From Pseudoalteromonas byunsanensis (lineage in GTDB: Bacteria > Pseudomonadota > Gammaproteobacteria > Enterobacterales > Alteromonadaceae), in the NCBI RefSeq assembly GCF_001854475.1, contig NZ_MNAN01000030.1, forward strand, positions 124,001 through 188,000: a stretch of DNA of 64,000 nt, in the 5' to 3' direction. A program made the translations under genes and the position numbers. Every line of letters begins with the position of its first letter. Within the stretch, counting starts at the first letter, position 1. Shown here one piece after another: positions 42,102-51,713 of this stretch. Under the pieces are notes generated by a model. That model saw only the letters and a program-made list of their open reading frames with translations, did no database searches and had not been told where the DNA came from.

Positions 42102-43340
42102 TTACACCTTGACCGGTACAAAACCCGGCAAACCTGTTAATTGGTAGTAAAACTGTACGGTATCGCCACTGTTTGCCACAAAGTGATTGTGCTCAATATC
42201 CCTTGGTTTACCGTCAACATAAAAGCTTGTATCTGGCTTGGGGTGTGTGATGCCAGAGTCATACTGGCCAACGCCCTCTTGTGCAAACGTATCAATATGC
42301 GCGTAAATCGCTAAGATCCGCTCGTTCATATCATCAACATCATTGGGAAGCGTAATTTGACTGGCTGGTATCACTTTAATGCCATCTTGTAGCTCCAGCT
42401 CCTGCATTTCTAATAAGGTTGACTTGTTAATAGTGAGAATTTCGCCAAGTTCTACACGATCTTGCTGCGCCTCACCGCTGACATTCAATGAGTGACTATA
42501 TTCAGCCTGCTTCCATTGCTGATTAAACTCTGTTTCACCAATCACCATCATGCCTCTGATAGACACGCTCTGTGGGATCATCCAGCCATCAATATTGAGA
42601 AATTGAACTAAGTGCTTAGCAATACTCAGTTGCCCTTCTTTGGTAAAGCCATGCTGCATCGCTTCGAGTACGAGTAGGTCTATTGCAACATCAGGTGTGA
42701 ACTGGGTCGCGTCCGCTTCTGCTATTTGTAATATGTAATCATCCAGCTGTAAGTCTGTTATCAACTGTTTTAGGGTCATCACTGCGCCCGGTTGTACATC
42801 AACTAAAATCACCTTGATCTGCTCTGAGTCAAAGGTTTGCGAATTTTTGTAGTAACTCAACAGTGGTAACAGCAGCGGCGCAAAAGGGCCACAAGCAGGG
42901 TATAAAATGGTGATTGTCGAGTTATTTTTTAATTTGCCACGAATGGCTTGGTCAATACCGCGCGCATATCCCTTAATGCGATATACATCTTTGATGGTGT
43001 GCTTACAATTGTGCACAGACATAACCAAGCCAGTTGCTGATATATATTGACGGGTAAGGACTTCCTGACTCAAGTCTGCCAACGCCATCGACTGCACGGC
43101 TTGGTCGTACATGCTTTCAAATGCTTTGACTAACTGTTGATGTGCTACTTTTGTGTCACTCAATGCCAAAGTCATCGCCTCTACAAAACTTTTTTGTAAG
43201 AGTTTAACTCGTTGTTCTGTAGTAACTTTTGACTTTAATAAGGATTCAAGTTGGGTGCGAATTGAATGCTTTAGCAACTCATCAATGTGAGGTTCTGCGT
43301 ATCCAAGCGCTGACGCCTTTCCAAATTGTGGTTTTTCCAT
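42102..43340 (-). CDS. Class I SAM-dependent methyltransferase (PRMT-like)
   Basis: A 412-residue protein with an N-terminal helical region (1-125), a Rossmann methyltransferase core (motif I LYPACGPFAPLLLPLL, post-I acidic residue in VILVDVQPG, DLLVLEAMQHGF as the double-acid-like loop) and a C-terminal beta-rich domain. The layout resembles protein arginine methyltransferases, which have a beta-barrel after the Rossmann fold, but motif I departs from the usual GxGxG. It is the first gene of the cluster and is followed closely by the formyltransferase. Target unknown. Confidence 0.72.
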   Translation of the reverse strand: MEKPQFGKASALGYAEPHIDELLKHSIRTQLESLLKSKVTTEQRVKLLQKSFVEAMTLALSDTKVAHQQLVKAFESMYDQAVQSMALADLSQEVLTRQYISATGLVMSVHNCKHTIKDVYRIKGYARGIDQAIRGKLKNNSTITILYPACGPFAPLLLPLLSYYKNSQTFDSEQIKVILVDVQPGAVMTLKQLITDLQLDDYILQIAEADATQFTPDVAIDLLVLEAMQHGFTKEGQLSIAKHLVQFLNIDGWMIPQSVSIRGMMVIGETEFNQQWKQAEYSHSLNVSGEAQQDRVELGEILTINKSTLLEMQELELQDGIKVIPASQITLPNDVDDMNERILAIYAHIDTFAQEGVGQYDSGITHPKPDTSFYVDGKPRDIEHNHFVANSGDTVQFYYQLTGLPGFVPVKV

Positions 43341-43837
43341 TAATGCTACCTAGCTCCAAGGGTCCTTGACTAAAACGTTCCACTGCAAGATTCAGTCGAT
43401 ATTCATTGCTACTTAATAATTCAGTCTAGTCAATCGTTGAAGAAGTACTAAATTTTTTGACCTCAATAGCAGGTTGCTTTAATTACTTATTCTCACTCTT
43501 ACAGCCCGTAGCAAATAATCCATAAACAAAGTTCTTCTAGTCAAAATTCACGATAAATACTTTAATGTACGGATATTAACTTTTTGATTCTGATAGCTGT
43601 TTAATTCAAACTTTAAAAGCAAACTAAACGCCATTGTGCCAACAATATGAATAATGGGGAATTACAGCAGCTTACACGCACAGGAATAACATGGTCTTTG
43701 AAATGTCATGCTAAGATGTAATGCTTCATAATAAGACGCAAAGATGCCCAGATTAGTGAGAAGTCTGGTAAGGCACGGGTATGATTAAAAAACTAAGTCT
43801 TTAAAGTGAGTTTACTATTTTCAGCTTAGCTTTTTGT
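43341..43837. other. Gene-free stretch between methyltransferase and glutaminase
   Basis: About 500 AT-rich bases. No gene, RNA, terminator or repeat is recognised. The methyltransferase promoter must lie at its left end. Confidence 0.5.
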
Positions 43838-44755
43838 TTAAAAAATTGCAGTATTGAGTTGTTCTGATAGGCATTCCAACGCCGCGATACCCGCAACGGA
43901 GTTACCAAACTTATCCAGCCCAGGTGACCAAACTGCCACCGTAAACTTTCCTGGCACGACGGCGATAATCGTACCTGATACCCCTGACTTGCCAGGCATT
44001 CCGACGCGATAAGCAAAATCTCCTGCGGCATCGTAGAGCCCACTAGTGAACAATAATGAATTTAACTGCTTGGTTTGTTTTGCACTGAGTAATTGTTGTT
44101 GGCTTTGCGCGCAATACCCTTGATTGGATAGATATGAAAAAGTGCGCGCCAGCTCAGCACAGTTTATTTCTATTGCACAGTAATTGAAGTAACACCACAG
44201 TACCTCTTCAACCTCATTGGTAAAGTTACCAAATGATTTCATTAAATACGCCATAGCTGCATTTCGAAAACGATGTTCAAACTCAGACTGTGCCACCTTT
44301 TTGTTGATCACCACCTTGTCGTTACCAGACTGACGGCGGTACTGTTCGAGCATGGTGTAAATAGGGGCGCCTAAACGAGAGAACAGCGCATCACAGGTTA
44401 CAATCGCCCCTGCATTTATAAATGGGTTACGAGGAATGCCATTTTCAAATTCAAGCTGTGTTAAAGAGTTAAAGGCTGTACCCGAAGGTTCTTTGCCGAC
44501 TCGTTGCCAAAGTTCATCCTCATAACGCTGCAGCGCCATGGTTAGAGTCATGACTTTCGATACCGATTGCACCGTAAAGCGCGCCTGACAATCCCCCACC
44601 GTATAGGTTTTTCCGTCAATCGTATGTAATGCCATCGCGAATTGACCGAGCTTTTGCTCTGCCAAAGCCGGTATGTAATCTGCCACTTTACCTGAGAGTA
44701 ACAAGGGTTGAATATGCGAAAGCGTGGTATCTAAAACAGCTTGATAATCGGTCAT
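43838..44755 (-). CDS. glsA: Glutaminase A
   Basis: Serine-dependent enzyme hydrolysing glutamine to glutamate and ammonia in the cytoplasm. The 305 residues match GlsA. It has a beta-lactamase-like fold with the Ser-x-x-Lys motif in VQSVSKVMTLTMAL, FNSLTQLE, and NAGAIVTCDAL. It may support acid resistance or glutamate supply. It follows raiA on the same strand, beyond a terminator. Confidence 0.95.
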   Translation of the reverse strand: MTDYQAVLDTTLSHIQPLLLSGKVADYIPALAEQKLGQFAMALHTIDGKTYTVGDCQARFTVQSVSKVMTLTMALQRYEDELWQRVGKEPSGTAFNSLTQLEFENGIPRNPFINAGAIVTCDALFSRLGAPIYTMLEQYRRQSGNDKVVINKKVAQSEFEHRFRNAAMAYLMKSFGNFTNEVEEVLWCYFNYCAIEINCAELARTFSYLSNQGYCAQSQQQLLSAKQTKQLNSLLFTSGLYDAAGDFAYRVGMPGKSGVSGTIIAVVPGKFTVAVWSPGLDKFGNSVAGIAALECLSEQLNTAIF

Positions 44756-44798
44756 TTAAACTACTTTATAAGGGGCAAGATTGTTGCTCAGTCTAACA

Positions 44799-44823
44799 TA
44801 AAAAAAGGGCCTGTTAAGGCCCC
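44799..44823 (-). terminator. Rho-independent terminator of raiA
   Basis: Stem with GGGCC / GGCCC core and, on the minus strand, seven T after the stem. Lies between raiA and glsA. Confidence 0.85.
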
Positions 44824-44854
44824 CTTTGCTGATATCACGTTAGGCACTATTACC

Positions 44855-45211
44855 TTAACGTAAATCCATTTCTTGAATAATTTCGTGTGCGATTTCCGGC
44901 GTTGTACTCACCGGTTTATTGTGCAAATTCGCTTTAAGTTGCCCTTTTCTATGTTTTAGTGAGGCATCTAATTTTTTAGCGGCGTTCGCAATTGCTGGAT
45001 ACATTACGTCCCCTTCCCCCTTAACGGCAATACGCACGCCAGAATACGTAGTCGATATTTCCGTGTAAAACTTTTTGTTCTCATTACTTATAATGATATC
45101 TAACGATAATAACGACGGAAAATGATTAGCTGTTTTGGCAAACTTTTCTTGAACGTGAGCTCTTACTGCATCTGTAACATCCACATGGTGGCCCGATAGA
45201 TTTATCTTCAT
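44855..45211 (-). CDS. raiA: Ribosome-associated translation inhibitor (short HPF/YfiA family)
   Basis: Ribosome-binding stasis factor of 118 residues that occupies the tRNA/mRNA channel of idle ribosomes. The N-terminal MKINLSGHHVDVTDAVRAHV and the basic KLDASLKHRKGQLKANLHN are family signatures. It is the short form without the long C-terminal dimerisation domain. The length, a little above HPF, fits RaiA/YfiA better, but sequence alone does not separate the two cleanly. A TTGxAATT-type strong promoter was not located; the divergent 370-base region upstream is shared with the ABC operon. Confidence 0.9.
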   Translation of the reverse strand: MKINLSGHHVDVTDAVRAHVQEKFAKTANHFPSLLSLDIIISNENKKFYTEISTTYSGVRIAVKGEGDVMYPAIANAAKKLDASLKHRKGQLKANLHNKPVSTTPEIAHEIIQEMDLR

Positions 45212-45582
45212 ACATTTATCCTTTTCTTGTTTACCTCAATTACAGTATTGAGGCCATTTGCGAAAACCTCAAGGGTAAAAAGTCAGATTATTTTCATAAA
45301 TGTGAAATCAGTGAGCAGGATCAAAAAAGTGACTCGTCGTAAGCTATCACTTAAAAAAATGTAAGTTCATGAATCAGAGTTCTTATTTATTATTTCTTAA
45401 GTACAAGCTCGCTTGCATCTGCCCAACTCACTTATTAAACCCATATTCGCATAGAGGTGTTGCGTGCCAATTTTTGGGATTAATGAGCACAGTTACTGAA
45501 CATTCCTTGTTACATGTTTGTCTTTTTTTCACAGCGCTATTTCTGTAATCTAGCTAAAACCACTGGGCAACAAGGAATTACA
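45212..45582. other. Divergent regulatory gap between raiA and the ABC operon
   Basis: About 370 AT-rich bases with no recognised gene. It must carry the promoters of both neighbours. An open frame extends into its right part upstream of the ABC ATPase start but lacks ribosome-binding and family support. Confidence 0.5.
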
Positions 45583-46239
45583 GTGATTAGCGTGACCGAC
45601 TTATGCTTTAGCCGTCAAGATGGCGACCAAGTTCAAACCCTATTTGATGGCTTTAGTTTTAACATAGCAGCACAAGAGCAAGTTGCTTTGCTTGGCGACA
45701 GTGGCTCAGGAAAAACCACGCTACTACACTTGTTGGCTGGATTACTCAGCCCTGATAGTGGTCAAATTAAAATAGATGACGCACTTATTTCTTCCTATGA
45801 CGCTCAACAACTTGCGCATTTTCGACGTAAAATAGGCCTTATTTTTCAACACTATCAGCTACTTGACTGCCTTACTGTTAAGCAAAATATCTTATTTCAA
45901 CACAAGCTCAACTTTCCAAATCAGTCCCCCGATGCGCTAGACTCTTTAGTTGAGCAATTAGGGTTGAGCGACAAGCTCAATAAACTCCCTAGCCAGCTCT
46001 CTGGTGGTGAACAACAACGTGTTGGTATTGCAAGGGCGTTACTTAACCAACCTAAGTTGATCTTAGCCGATGAACCAACCGGCAACCTCGATCAGGCTCG
46101 CTCTCATCAAGTTGTCGAAATGCTGACAACCTTATGTAAGGCCAGACAAATCAATTTGGTGATGGTGACGCACTCTCAGCAGTTAACCCAATATTTTGAT
46201 AGCGTTAAAGTGCTTGCTAATGGGCAGTTCAATGACTGA
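45583..46239 (+). CDS. ABC transporter ATP-binding protein (AttE/LolD-like)
   Basis: Cytoplasmic ATPase of a MacB/LolCDE-type ABC system, 218 residues from the GTG chosen here. Motifs: Walker [11 protein letters not shown]-loop [10 protein letters not shown], signature LSGGEQQR, Walker [13 protein letters not shown], and switch His in MVTHSQQ. An open frame reaches 23 codons upstream, but an AAGGA ribosome-binding site seven bases before this GTG, and the family-typical [10 protein letters not shown] beginning, support this start. Its end overlaps the permease start. With the permease and AttH-like lipoprotein it forms an operon of the attEFGH type. Confidence 0.92.
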   Translation: MISVTDLCFSRQDGDQVQTLFDGFSFNIAAQEQVALLGDSGSGKTTLLHLLAGLLSPDSGQIKIDDALISSYDAQQLAHFRRKIGLIFQHYQLLDCLTVKQNILFQHKLNFPNQSPDALDSLVEQLGLSDKLNKLPSQLSGGEQQRVGIARALLNQPKLILADEPTGNLDQARSHQVVEMLTTLCKARQINLVMVTHSQQLTQYFDSVKVLANGQFND

Positions 46240-48622
46240 AATTAAGCTCATTTTAAATACGCACATTGCATATTTAAAACACCACCCATGGTTACTACTG
46301 TTATTTATTGTTGGCCTAAGTTTGGGAAGCGCCTTACTTAGCGCCATTGCAGGACTCAACCAAGAAGCGAAAGACCGCCATCAGAAATCTTCAGCACTCA
46401 TTGATACTGCCGTCAGTCATATTGTAAAGCCGCCCATTGGCCAAAACTACGTTGATGGGAAATTATGGTTAAAGTTACGCAAACATGGCTTTACCAACGC
46501 ACAACCGGTTTTACGCGCAAAGCTAAAGTTGGCTTCGGGTAAAACACTTTATCTACAAGGCGTAGATAGCCTTATTTGGATGACAAAGCCCGCGCCCACC
46601 AGCGCACAACAACCAGGCAGCCATGACAGTACAAGATTTACGTTTGATTCCATTTTGATAGACAGTAAAAACGCAGCAAAACTCAAACTTGCTTCCGATC
46701 GCAACACACTCCAGCTTGCAAATAGTCCGTATACACCCCGTTTTAGCGTGATTGATGGCATTGGCATGTGGTCTATCACCGACCTCGCTTATGCAGATAT
46801 GTTGCTTGAAGCCAAGGGCCAACTCAGCTTTATTGAATTTGTCGGTTTAACCGCTGAGCAAATCCCACAAGTCGAGGCCATTTTGTCGAATGAGGCAAGG
46901 CTTGTTGCCGCACAAGAGCAAGACTTTGACGCCCTCTCTGAGGCGTTCTTTTTTAACCTCGCAGCACTTGCCTTGCTTGGTTACATTGTCGCCGCTTTTT
47001 TAAGTTTTAATGCCATCAAGCTCTCTATTGCTGGGCGAAGAAAACTACTGAGTCAGTTTAATATTTTGGGGTGCTCACCAAAGGCCATTCGCTCAGCCAT
47101 CGTGATAGAGTTTACCTTAATGAGCTTTTTGACCGCTCTACTAGGCAGCATCACGGGGTTTATTATCGCCAATGCCCTAGTGCTTGATGTAAACCGCACC
47201 CTCATGGGGCTTTATAAACTAGAACAAGCACTGACAATAGAATGGCAATGGCAAACCTTAGTGCTGGGATTTGTGGTTAATATCGCCACCCTTACTCTGA
47301 TGCTACTAACACAAAAAAGCGCTGTACAAAACAAAGGGAACACCCTGTTTTATTCTGCCTTAGGGGTTGTTATTGCTGCACTTGGTTACTTGTACTTTAA
47401 CGCCCAATCAGAATTTGATGCCCTACTTCTGTGCTTTTTTATTCTATTGCTGTTTGTGCTTATCACCCCTAGATGCTTACAAAGTTTGCTTCGTGTGAAA
47501 AACCCATTCTCCGCCCCTTTATGGCAGTGGCTATATGCTGATAGCAAATTCCAGCTAAAGGAGTTAACGATTGCTATCGTAGCAATTTTAGTGGCACTTG
47601 GCAGCGCGATTGGCATGCAGATCATGGTTAAAAGCTTTAGCAACACGCTCAATGCACATCTAGAAAAACAACTAAGTGCGGATGTGTATGTTCATGTCGA
47701 CAAGTATGAACCACAGCTTCGAGCACGTCTGAGCGCAGACTCCCATATAAAACGTGTTGGCATTTATATGGCAAGCAATGGCTACATCAATAAAGTGCCT
47801 GCAAAGCTTGCCAGTTATGGGCAAGGACACCAAGCATTTGCCCACATCAACCTAACCTCAGGTGAGGCTGTCAATGCCTCCCACTTTGCCAACAATGGTT
47901 GTATTGCTAACGAACAAGCCACCATAAAATATCATTTCCAACTAGGTGATACGGTTGTATTTAAACAAAATCAACATACCTTTGAATGTCGAATTGCTGC
48001 GTTTACCTACGATTATGGCAATACCTCTTTGGCTCTTATCACCCAAGAGCAAAGCATCAAAGCAAGCCCGTTACATTGGCAGGTATATGGCTTGTCACTC
48101 ATCATGAATGAGCATATAACAACGGAGCAACTCATCGAGCATCTGTTAAACCAATACCAGATTGATAGTGCCTATATCACCGAGAACAAACGATTCAAAG
48201 CCATTGCTAATGGGCTGTTTAACGATACTTTTAAGGTTACAAAGGTTTTAAATGGATTTATTCTCGCCATCGCATTAGTTAGCCTTTGTATCAGTCTGCT
48301 AAGCTTGAGCGCCCAACACGCAAAACAATTAGCCGTTTTAAATAGCCTCGGAGTGGATGCCTCTCAGTTACAAAAACTAAAGCTTGTGCAAACTACCTTG
48401 TTGGTTGGATTTACCTGTTTGTTTGCGATTCCACTGGGCTTCGCCTTGGGATTTGCTTTATTAAAGTTTGTCATGCCTATCGCATTTGGTTGGACAATTC
48501 ACTTTTACTTAGACTTGCCAGCCCTGTTGAACACATGTTTGTTGTTACTGCTTGCAGCGGTGCTTTGCGCCTATCTGCCTGTAAAAAAACTCACCACCGA
48601 CTTGCACGCAAAAGGAAGTTAA
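46232..48622 (+). CDS. ABC transporter permease with two FtsX-like halves (AttF/AttG-type)
   Basis: Inner-membrane permease of about 796 residues. One N-terminal membrane helix (HPWLLLLFIVGLSLGSALLS), a large periplasmic domain, a first FtsX block of three helices near residues 250-400, additional helices, a second periplasmic domain, and a last FtsX block near residues 680-790. The start overlaps the ATPase stop by eight bases; the frame is open further upstream within that gene, which is less likely. The size suggests a fusion of the two permeases AttF and AttG. The next gene starts four bases after its stop. Confidence 0.88.
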   Translation: MTEIKLILNTHIAYLKHHPWLLLLFIVGLSLGSALLSAIAGLNQEAKDRHQKSSALIDTAVSHIVKPPIGQNYVDGKLWLKLRKHGFTNAQPVLRAKLKLASGKTLYLQGVDSLIWMTKPAPTSAQQPGSHDSTRFTFDSILIDSKNAAKLKLASDRNTLQLANSPYTPRFSVIDGIGMWSITDLAYADMLLEAKGQLSFIEFVGLTAEQIPQVEAILSNEARLVAAQEQDFDALSEAFFFNLAALALLGYIVAAFLSFNAIKLSIAGRRKLLSQFNILGCSPKAIRSAIVIEFTLMSFLTALLGSITGFIIANALVLDVNRTLMGLYKLEQALTIEWQWQTLVLGFVVNIATLTLMLLTQKSAVQNKGNTLFYSALGVVIAALGYLYFNAQSEFDALLLCFFILLLFVLITPRCLQSLLRVKNPFSAPLWQWLYADSKFQLKELTIAIVAILVALGSAIGMQIMVKSFSNTLNAHLEKQLSADVYVHVDKYEPQLRARLSADSHIKRVGIYMASNGYINKVPAKLASYGQGHQAFAHINLTSGEAVNASHFANNGCIANEQATIKYHFQLGDTVVFKQNQHTFECRIAAFTYDYGNTSLALITQEQSIKASPLHWQVYGLSLIMNEHITTEQLIEHLLNQYQIDSAYITENKRFKAIANGLFNDTFKVTKVLNGFILAIALVSLCISLLSLSAQHAKQLAVLNSLGVDASQLQKLKLVQTTLLVGFTCLFAIPLGFALGFALLKFVMPIAFGWTIHFYLDLPALLNTCLLLLLAAVLCAYLPVKKLTTDLHAKGS

Positions 48623-48625
48623 CCA

Positions 48626-49675
48626 ATGACAAAGTATGCCTTTTTACTGCTTTCAATTTTATTGCTATTGGGCTGCGAACCAGCGCCACAAGCTCAGCAT
48701 AGCCAAGCTCTGCAAACCGCCAGTGGTGAGCCGGTAGACAAAAATCGAGGCGTGATTTTTCCACAAGATCATGGCCCACACTTGAAGCAAGGCATCGAGT
48801 GGTGGTATGTCACAGCAAACCTAAGCGCAGAAACAGGCGAAACCTTTGGTGTGCAATGGACTTTATTTAGAACACAGCTACCTTTGCCATTTGAGTCAAC
48901 ATGGTGGGACAACCAACTTTATTTTGCCCATTTTGCCCTACAACATCAGCAATCACATGTTGCCTTTGAACGATTTGCTCGCGCAGGACAAGCGGGCGTC
49001 ACCGCAAGCCCATTTGTTGCCCATTTAGATAACTGGTCGCTAAAAAGCACACAGCAAAGCTTTTTACCGCTGAACATGAAAGCAAGCCAAGGTGACTATG
49101 CTATTGATGTTTCGCTCAATAATAGTCCTCTCACTTTGCATGGTGAAAACGGCTACAGTCAAAAAACACAAAGCGGCCACGCGTCTTACTATTTCAGCTA
49201 CCCATTTTTAGAATCACACGGCACTCTAACTTTTAATGGCAAAAAGTACCAAGTATCTGGTAATGCTTGGTATGACAGAGAATGGTCGGCAAGCTTACTG
49301 GATAAAAGCCAACTTGGTTGGGACTGGTTTAGCCTAGTCAGCGATGACAACCCAAAACAGGGCTTAATGCTGTTTTGTATTCGCGATGCACAACAAAACT
49401 ATGATTACTGTAGCGGCACACGCATTGACGAACAGGGTCAAGCGACGCTAATTCCAAAGCAAGACATTCGTTTACATGCGTTACAACATATCACTATCGA
49501 TGGCAAAAAGTACCCAAGTCAGTGGAAGGTTGAATTACCGAATTCCTCAGCGGTGCTGATTGAATCCATCACTAAAAATTCTCTTAACAAGTTGTCGATA
49601 CCCTACTGGGAAGGCCGAGTGAGAGCAAGCGGTGGCTTTAATGGCATAGGTTATGCCGAGTTAGCGGGCTACTAA
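48626..49675 (+). CDS. AttH/CrtC-domain lipoprotein
   Basis: A 349-residue lipoprotein with lipobox LLGC (Cys17) after a hydrophobic signal peptide. The mature part has the AttH signature: FPQDHGPHLKQGIEWWYVTA, GVQWTLFRTQLP, WWDNQLYFAHFAL and NAWYDREWSAS. The family shares a double-lipocalin fold with carotenoid 1,2-hydratase, but in this ABC-operon setting an envelope partner handling a hydrophobic compound is more likely. Four bases separate it from the permease. Confidence 0.9.
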   Translation: MTKYAFLLLSILLLLGCEPAPQAQHSQALQTASGEPVDKNRGVIFPQDHGPHLKQGIEWWYVTANLSAETGETFGVQWTLFRTQLPLPFESTWWDNQLYFAHFALQHQQSHVAFERFARAGQAGVTASPFVAHLDNWSLKSTQQSFLPLNMKASQGDYAIDVSLNNSPLTLHGENGYSQKTQSGHASYYFSYPFLESHGTLTFNGKKYQVSGNAWYDREWSASLLDKSQLGWDWFSLVSDDNPKQGLMLFCIRDAQQNYDYCSGTRIDEQGQATLIPKQDIRLHALQHITIDGKKYPSQWKVELPNSSAVLIESITKNSLNKLSIPYWEGRVRASGGFNGIGYAELAGY

Positions 49676-49806
49676 ATCCGTATTTACTGTAGTGACCCAC
49701 TGTGTGTAAATCTGCGACGTATTTCACTTCGCCGATTATCCCTTGTTATGCTGATACGAGTTACATACAGTGAACTTTTACCTTAATCCAACACATGGAA
49801 GTAATA

Positions 49807-51030
49807 ATGAAATCTGGCTTTATTTTTAAATGCTTACCCTGTTTTACCTTATTAGTAACTTGTCAAAGTTATGCGGTTTCGCAAAAGTTGTTGCCCGACA
49901 ATGGTCAAGCCGAAGACCAATTTGGTTATAGTGTTGCGATAGATGGCACAACCGCCTTAGTGGGAGCCCTAAACGCTGATGCTAACAACATCAAGGACTC
50001 CGGGGCTGCCTACGTTTACACTCTTAGCGCTAAAGGGTGGCAACAACAAGCCAGGTTAACCGCGCAGCCCGCTCATGCTGGAGATACCCTTGGCGGCAAA
50101 GTAGCACTCAAAAACCACTTGGCCGCGTTAGGAGCAAGCAGAAGAGATGATAAAGGAGAAGACTCAGGTGCCGTGTTTACTTTTGAGAGAAAAGCAGACT
50201 CATGGCCCCAAAGACAGATTTTAACCGCCATAGATGGCAAAACGGGCGACGCATTTGGTCAAAGCATCGCGTTGACAGAGCGCTTTCTTGTTGTTGGTGC
50301 GCCTCGTAGTGATGCCCCACATGAAGACTCAGGATCAGCCTACGTTTACATGCGAGACAAAAATTCATGGCAGTTTCATAGCAAACTCATTGCACAAGAT
50401 GGCGCGACTGGCGATTTGTTTGGGATCAGCGTAGCGATTGACAACAATACGATTCTAGTTGGCGCTGACTTAAATGATGAACGCGCTGAAAAAGCGGGTG
50501 CCGTTTATGCCTATGAGTTTGACGGCAAACAATGGCATCAACAAGCAAAGCTGATGGCAAGTGATGGTGCCAACACAGATATTTTTGGTGTAAGAGTGGC
50601 GCTATTTGGTGACACCGCACTCATTTCTGCCAGAAGAGATGATATAGAGGGCATTGGCACAGATGCGGGGTCTGCCTATATCTTTGAGCGTGCAAAAGGC
50701 AAGTGGTCTCAGACGCAAAAGTTAATTGCCCCGGATGGTAAAGCCGACGACCGATTCGCCCGTGGCGTGGCGCTATACCAAGACACCGCCCTCATCAGCG
50801 CCATGCACCACGATGCCAAGGCTGATAACGCTGGTGCACTGTACGTGTTTAAAAAGCAGCAGGGGCTATGGCGATATACTTCCAAAATCCTCGCCAATGA
50901 TGGCGCGCCAGAAGACAGATTTGGTTGGAACCTTGCCCTAACAAAACAAAGCGCAATCATCGGAGCTCCACATCGCGACGACAACGGCAATGCCTCAGGC
51001 GCTGCTTACATTATAGATTTGCAAGATTAA
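49807..51030 (+). CDS. FG-GAP repeat beta-propeller protein
   Basis: Exported protein of 407 residues with a signal peptide (MKSGFIFKCLPCFTLLVTC, cleaved near SYA-VSQK). Seven FG-GAP/integrin-alpha-like repeats follow, each like DQFGYSVAIDGTTALVGA and SGAAYVY, so a complete seven-bladed propeller is predicted. The ATG four codons earlier is part of the ribosome-binding region (GGAAG), so the second ATG is used. It lies about 130 bases after the AttH gene, on the same strand. Role probably extracellular binding; not known. Confidence 0.85.
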   Translation: MKSGFIFKCLPCFTLLVTCQSYAVSQKLLPDNGQAEDQFGYSVAIDGTTALVGALNADANNIKDSGAAYVYTLSAKGWQQQARLTAQPAHAGDTLGGKVALKNHLAALGASRRDDKGEDSGAVFTFERKADSWPQRQILTAIDGKTGDAFGQSIALTERFLVVGAPRSDAPHEDSGSAYVYMRDKNSWQFHSKLIAQDGATGDLFGISVAIDNNTILVGADLNDERAEKAGAVYAYEFDGKQWHQQAKLMASDGANTDIFGVRVALFGDTALISARRDDIEGIGTDAGSAYIFERAKGKWSQTQKLIAPDGKADDRFARGVALYQDTALISAMHHDAKADNAGALYVFKKQQGLWRYTSKILANDGAPEDRFGWNLALTKQSAIIGAPHRDDNGNASGAAYIIDLQD

Positions 51031-51193
51031 ACGCGGTGTTTTACAGGCGGGTTTATTGGCTGGAGCCTTTAGTTTAACCAGCCTAATTTGCAAGCAGTAA
51101 GGGTACTAACTCGGCGTTCTCATAACGTCAAACACAAAGCCAATAAAGAGCCAATAAAGAGCTAGAGGTTAATTCAATACGCTTACTATGTGC

Positions 51194-51601
51194 CTAATGC
51201 TCGTTGCCTGAATATATCCACATAGGCTCTGTTTTACCTGCTCGTTCAAAGCCTAGCGCTTTATAAAACTCAATGGCTCCTGTGTCAGCGCTAAGCATTT
51301 GTTGATGAAAACCACTGTAAACAGACTGCATTGCCACCATCATTTTACGCCCTATGCCATTACCATGGTAAGAGGGGTGAACAAGCATATGAGGGTAATA
51401 TACGACGAGATGACCATCAGATATAGCGTTCCCCACACCTACTAATTTTCCATCTAAACGAGCTGTAACTAGAGTATGGGAGTTACGCAGAGCAGGCAAA
51501 AGCTGTTCAGGCTTTTCTGCCGATGACCACTCGTTAGCTCGGTATAACGCTACAATTTCGGCGTCGTCAATCTCGCCATTAAGTTCCACTTTAATATTCA
51601 T
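51194..51601 (-). CDS. GNAT family N-acetyltransferase
   Basis: Small acetyltransferase of 135 residues. The acetyl-CoA loop reads HPSYHGNGIGRKMM and the C-terminal motif is AIEFYKALGFERAG. The substrate is not predictable. It lies alone in the accessory pocket downstream of the FG-GAP gene. Confidence 0.88.
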   Translation of the reverse strand: MNIKVELNGEIDDAEIVALYRANEWSSAEKPEQLLPALRNSHTLVTARLDGKLVGVGNAISDGHLVVYYPHMLVHPSYHGNGIGRKMMVAMQSVYSGFHQQMLSADTGAIEFYKALGFERAGKTEPMWIYSGNEH

Positions 51602-51713
51602 AGCTGCTTCGATTCAGATTGTTCATAGCGCCCAATAATGGGCAAAAAATTGTTAGCTAAAATGTTGAGACACGAAAACATCCAACTGTTTCTTGTTCAT
51701 ATTAACTAGCTAG

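Noticed and set aside
42092-42121. ATG start of the formyltransferase inside the upstream gene
   Set aside because: A GTG with AAGGAG at proper spacing ten codons later gives a better start.
45514-45582. Extended N-terminus of the ABC ATPase
   Set aside because: The added residues are not like the family and the ribosome-binding site supports the GTG.
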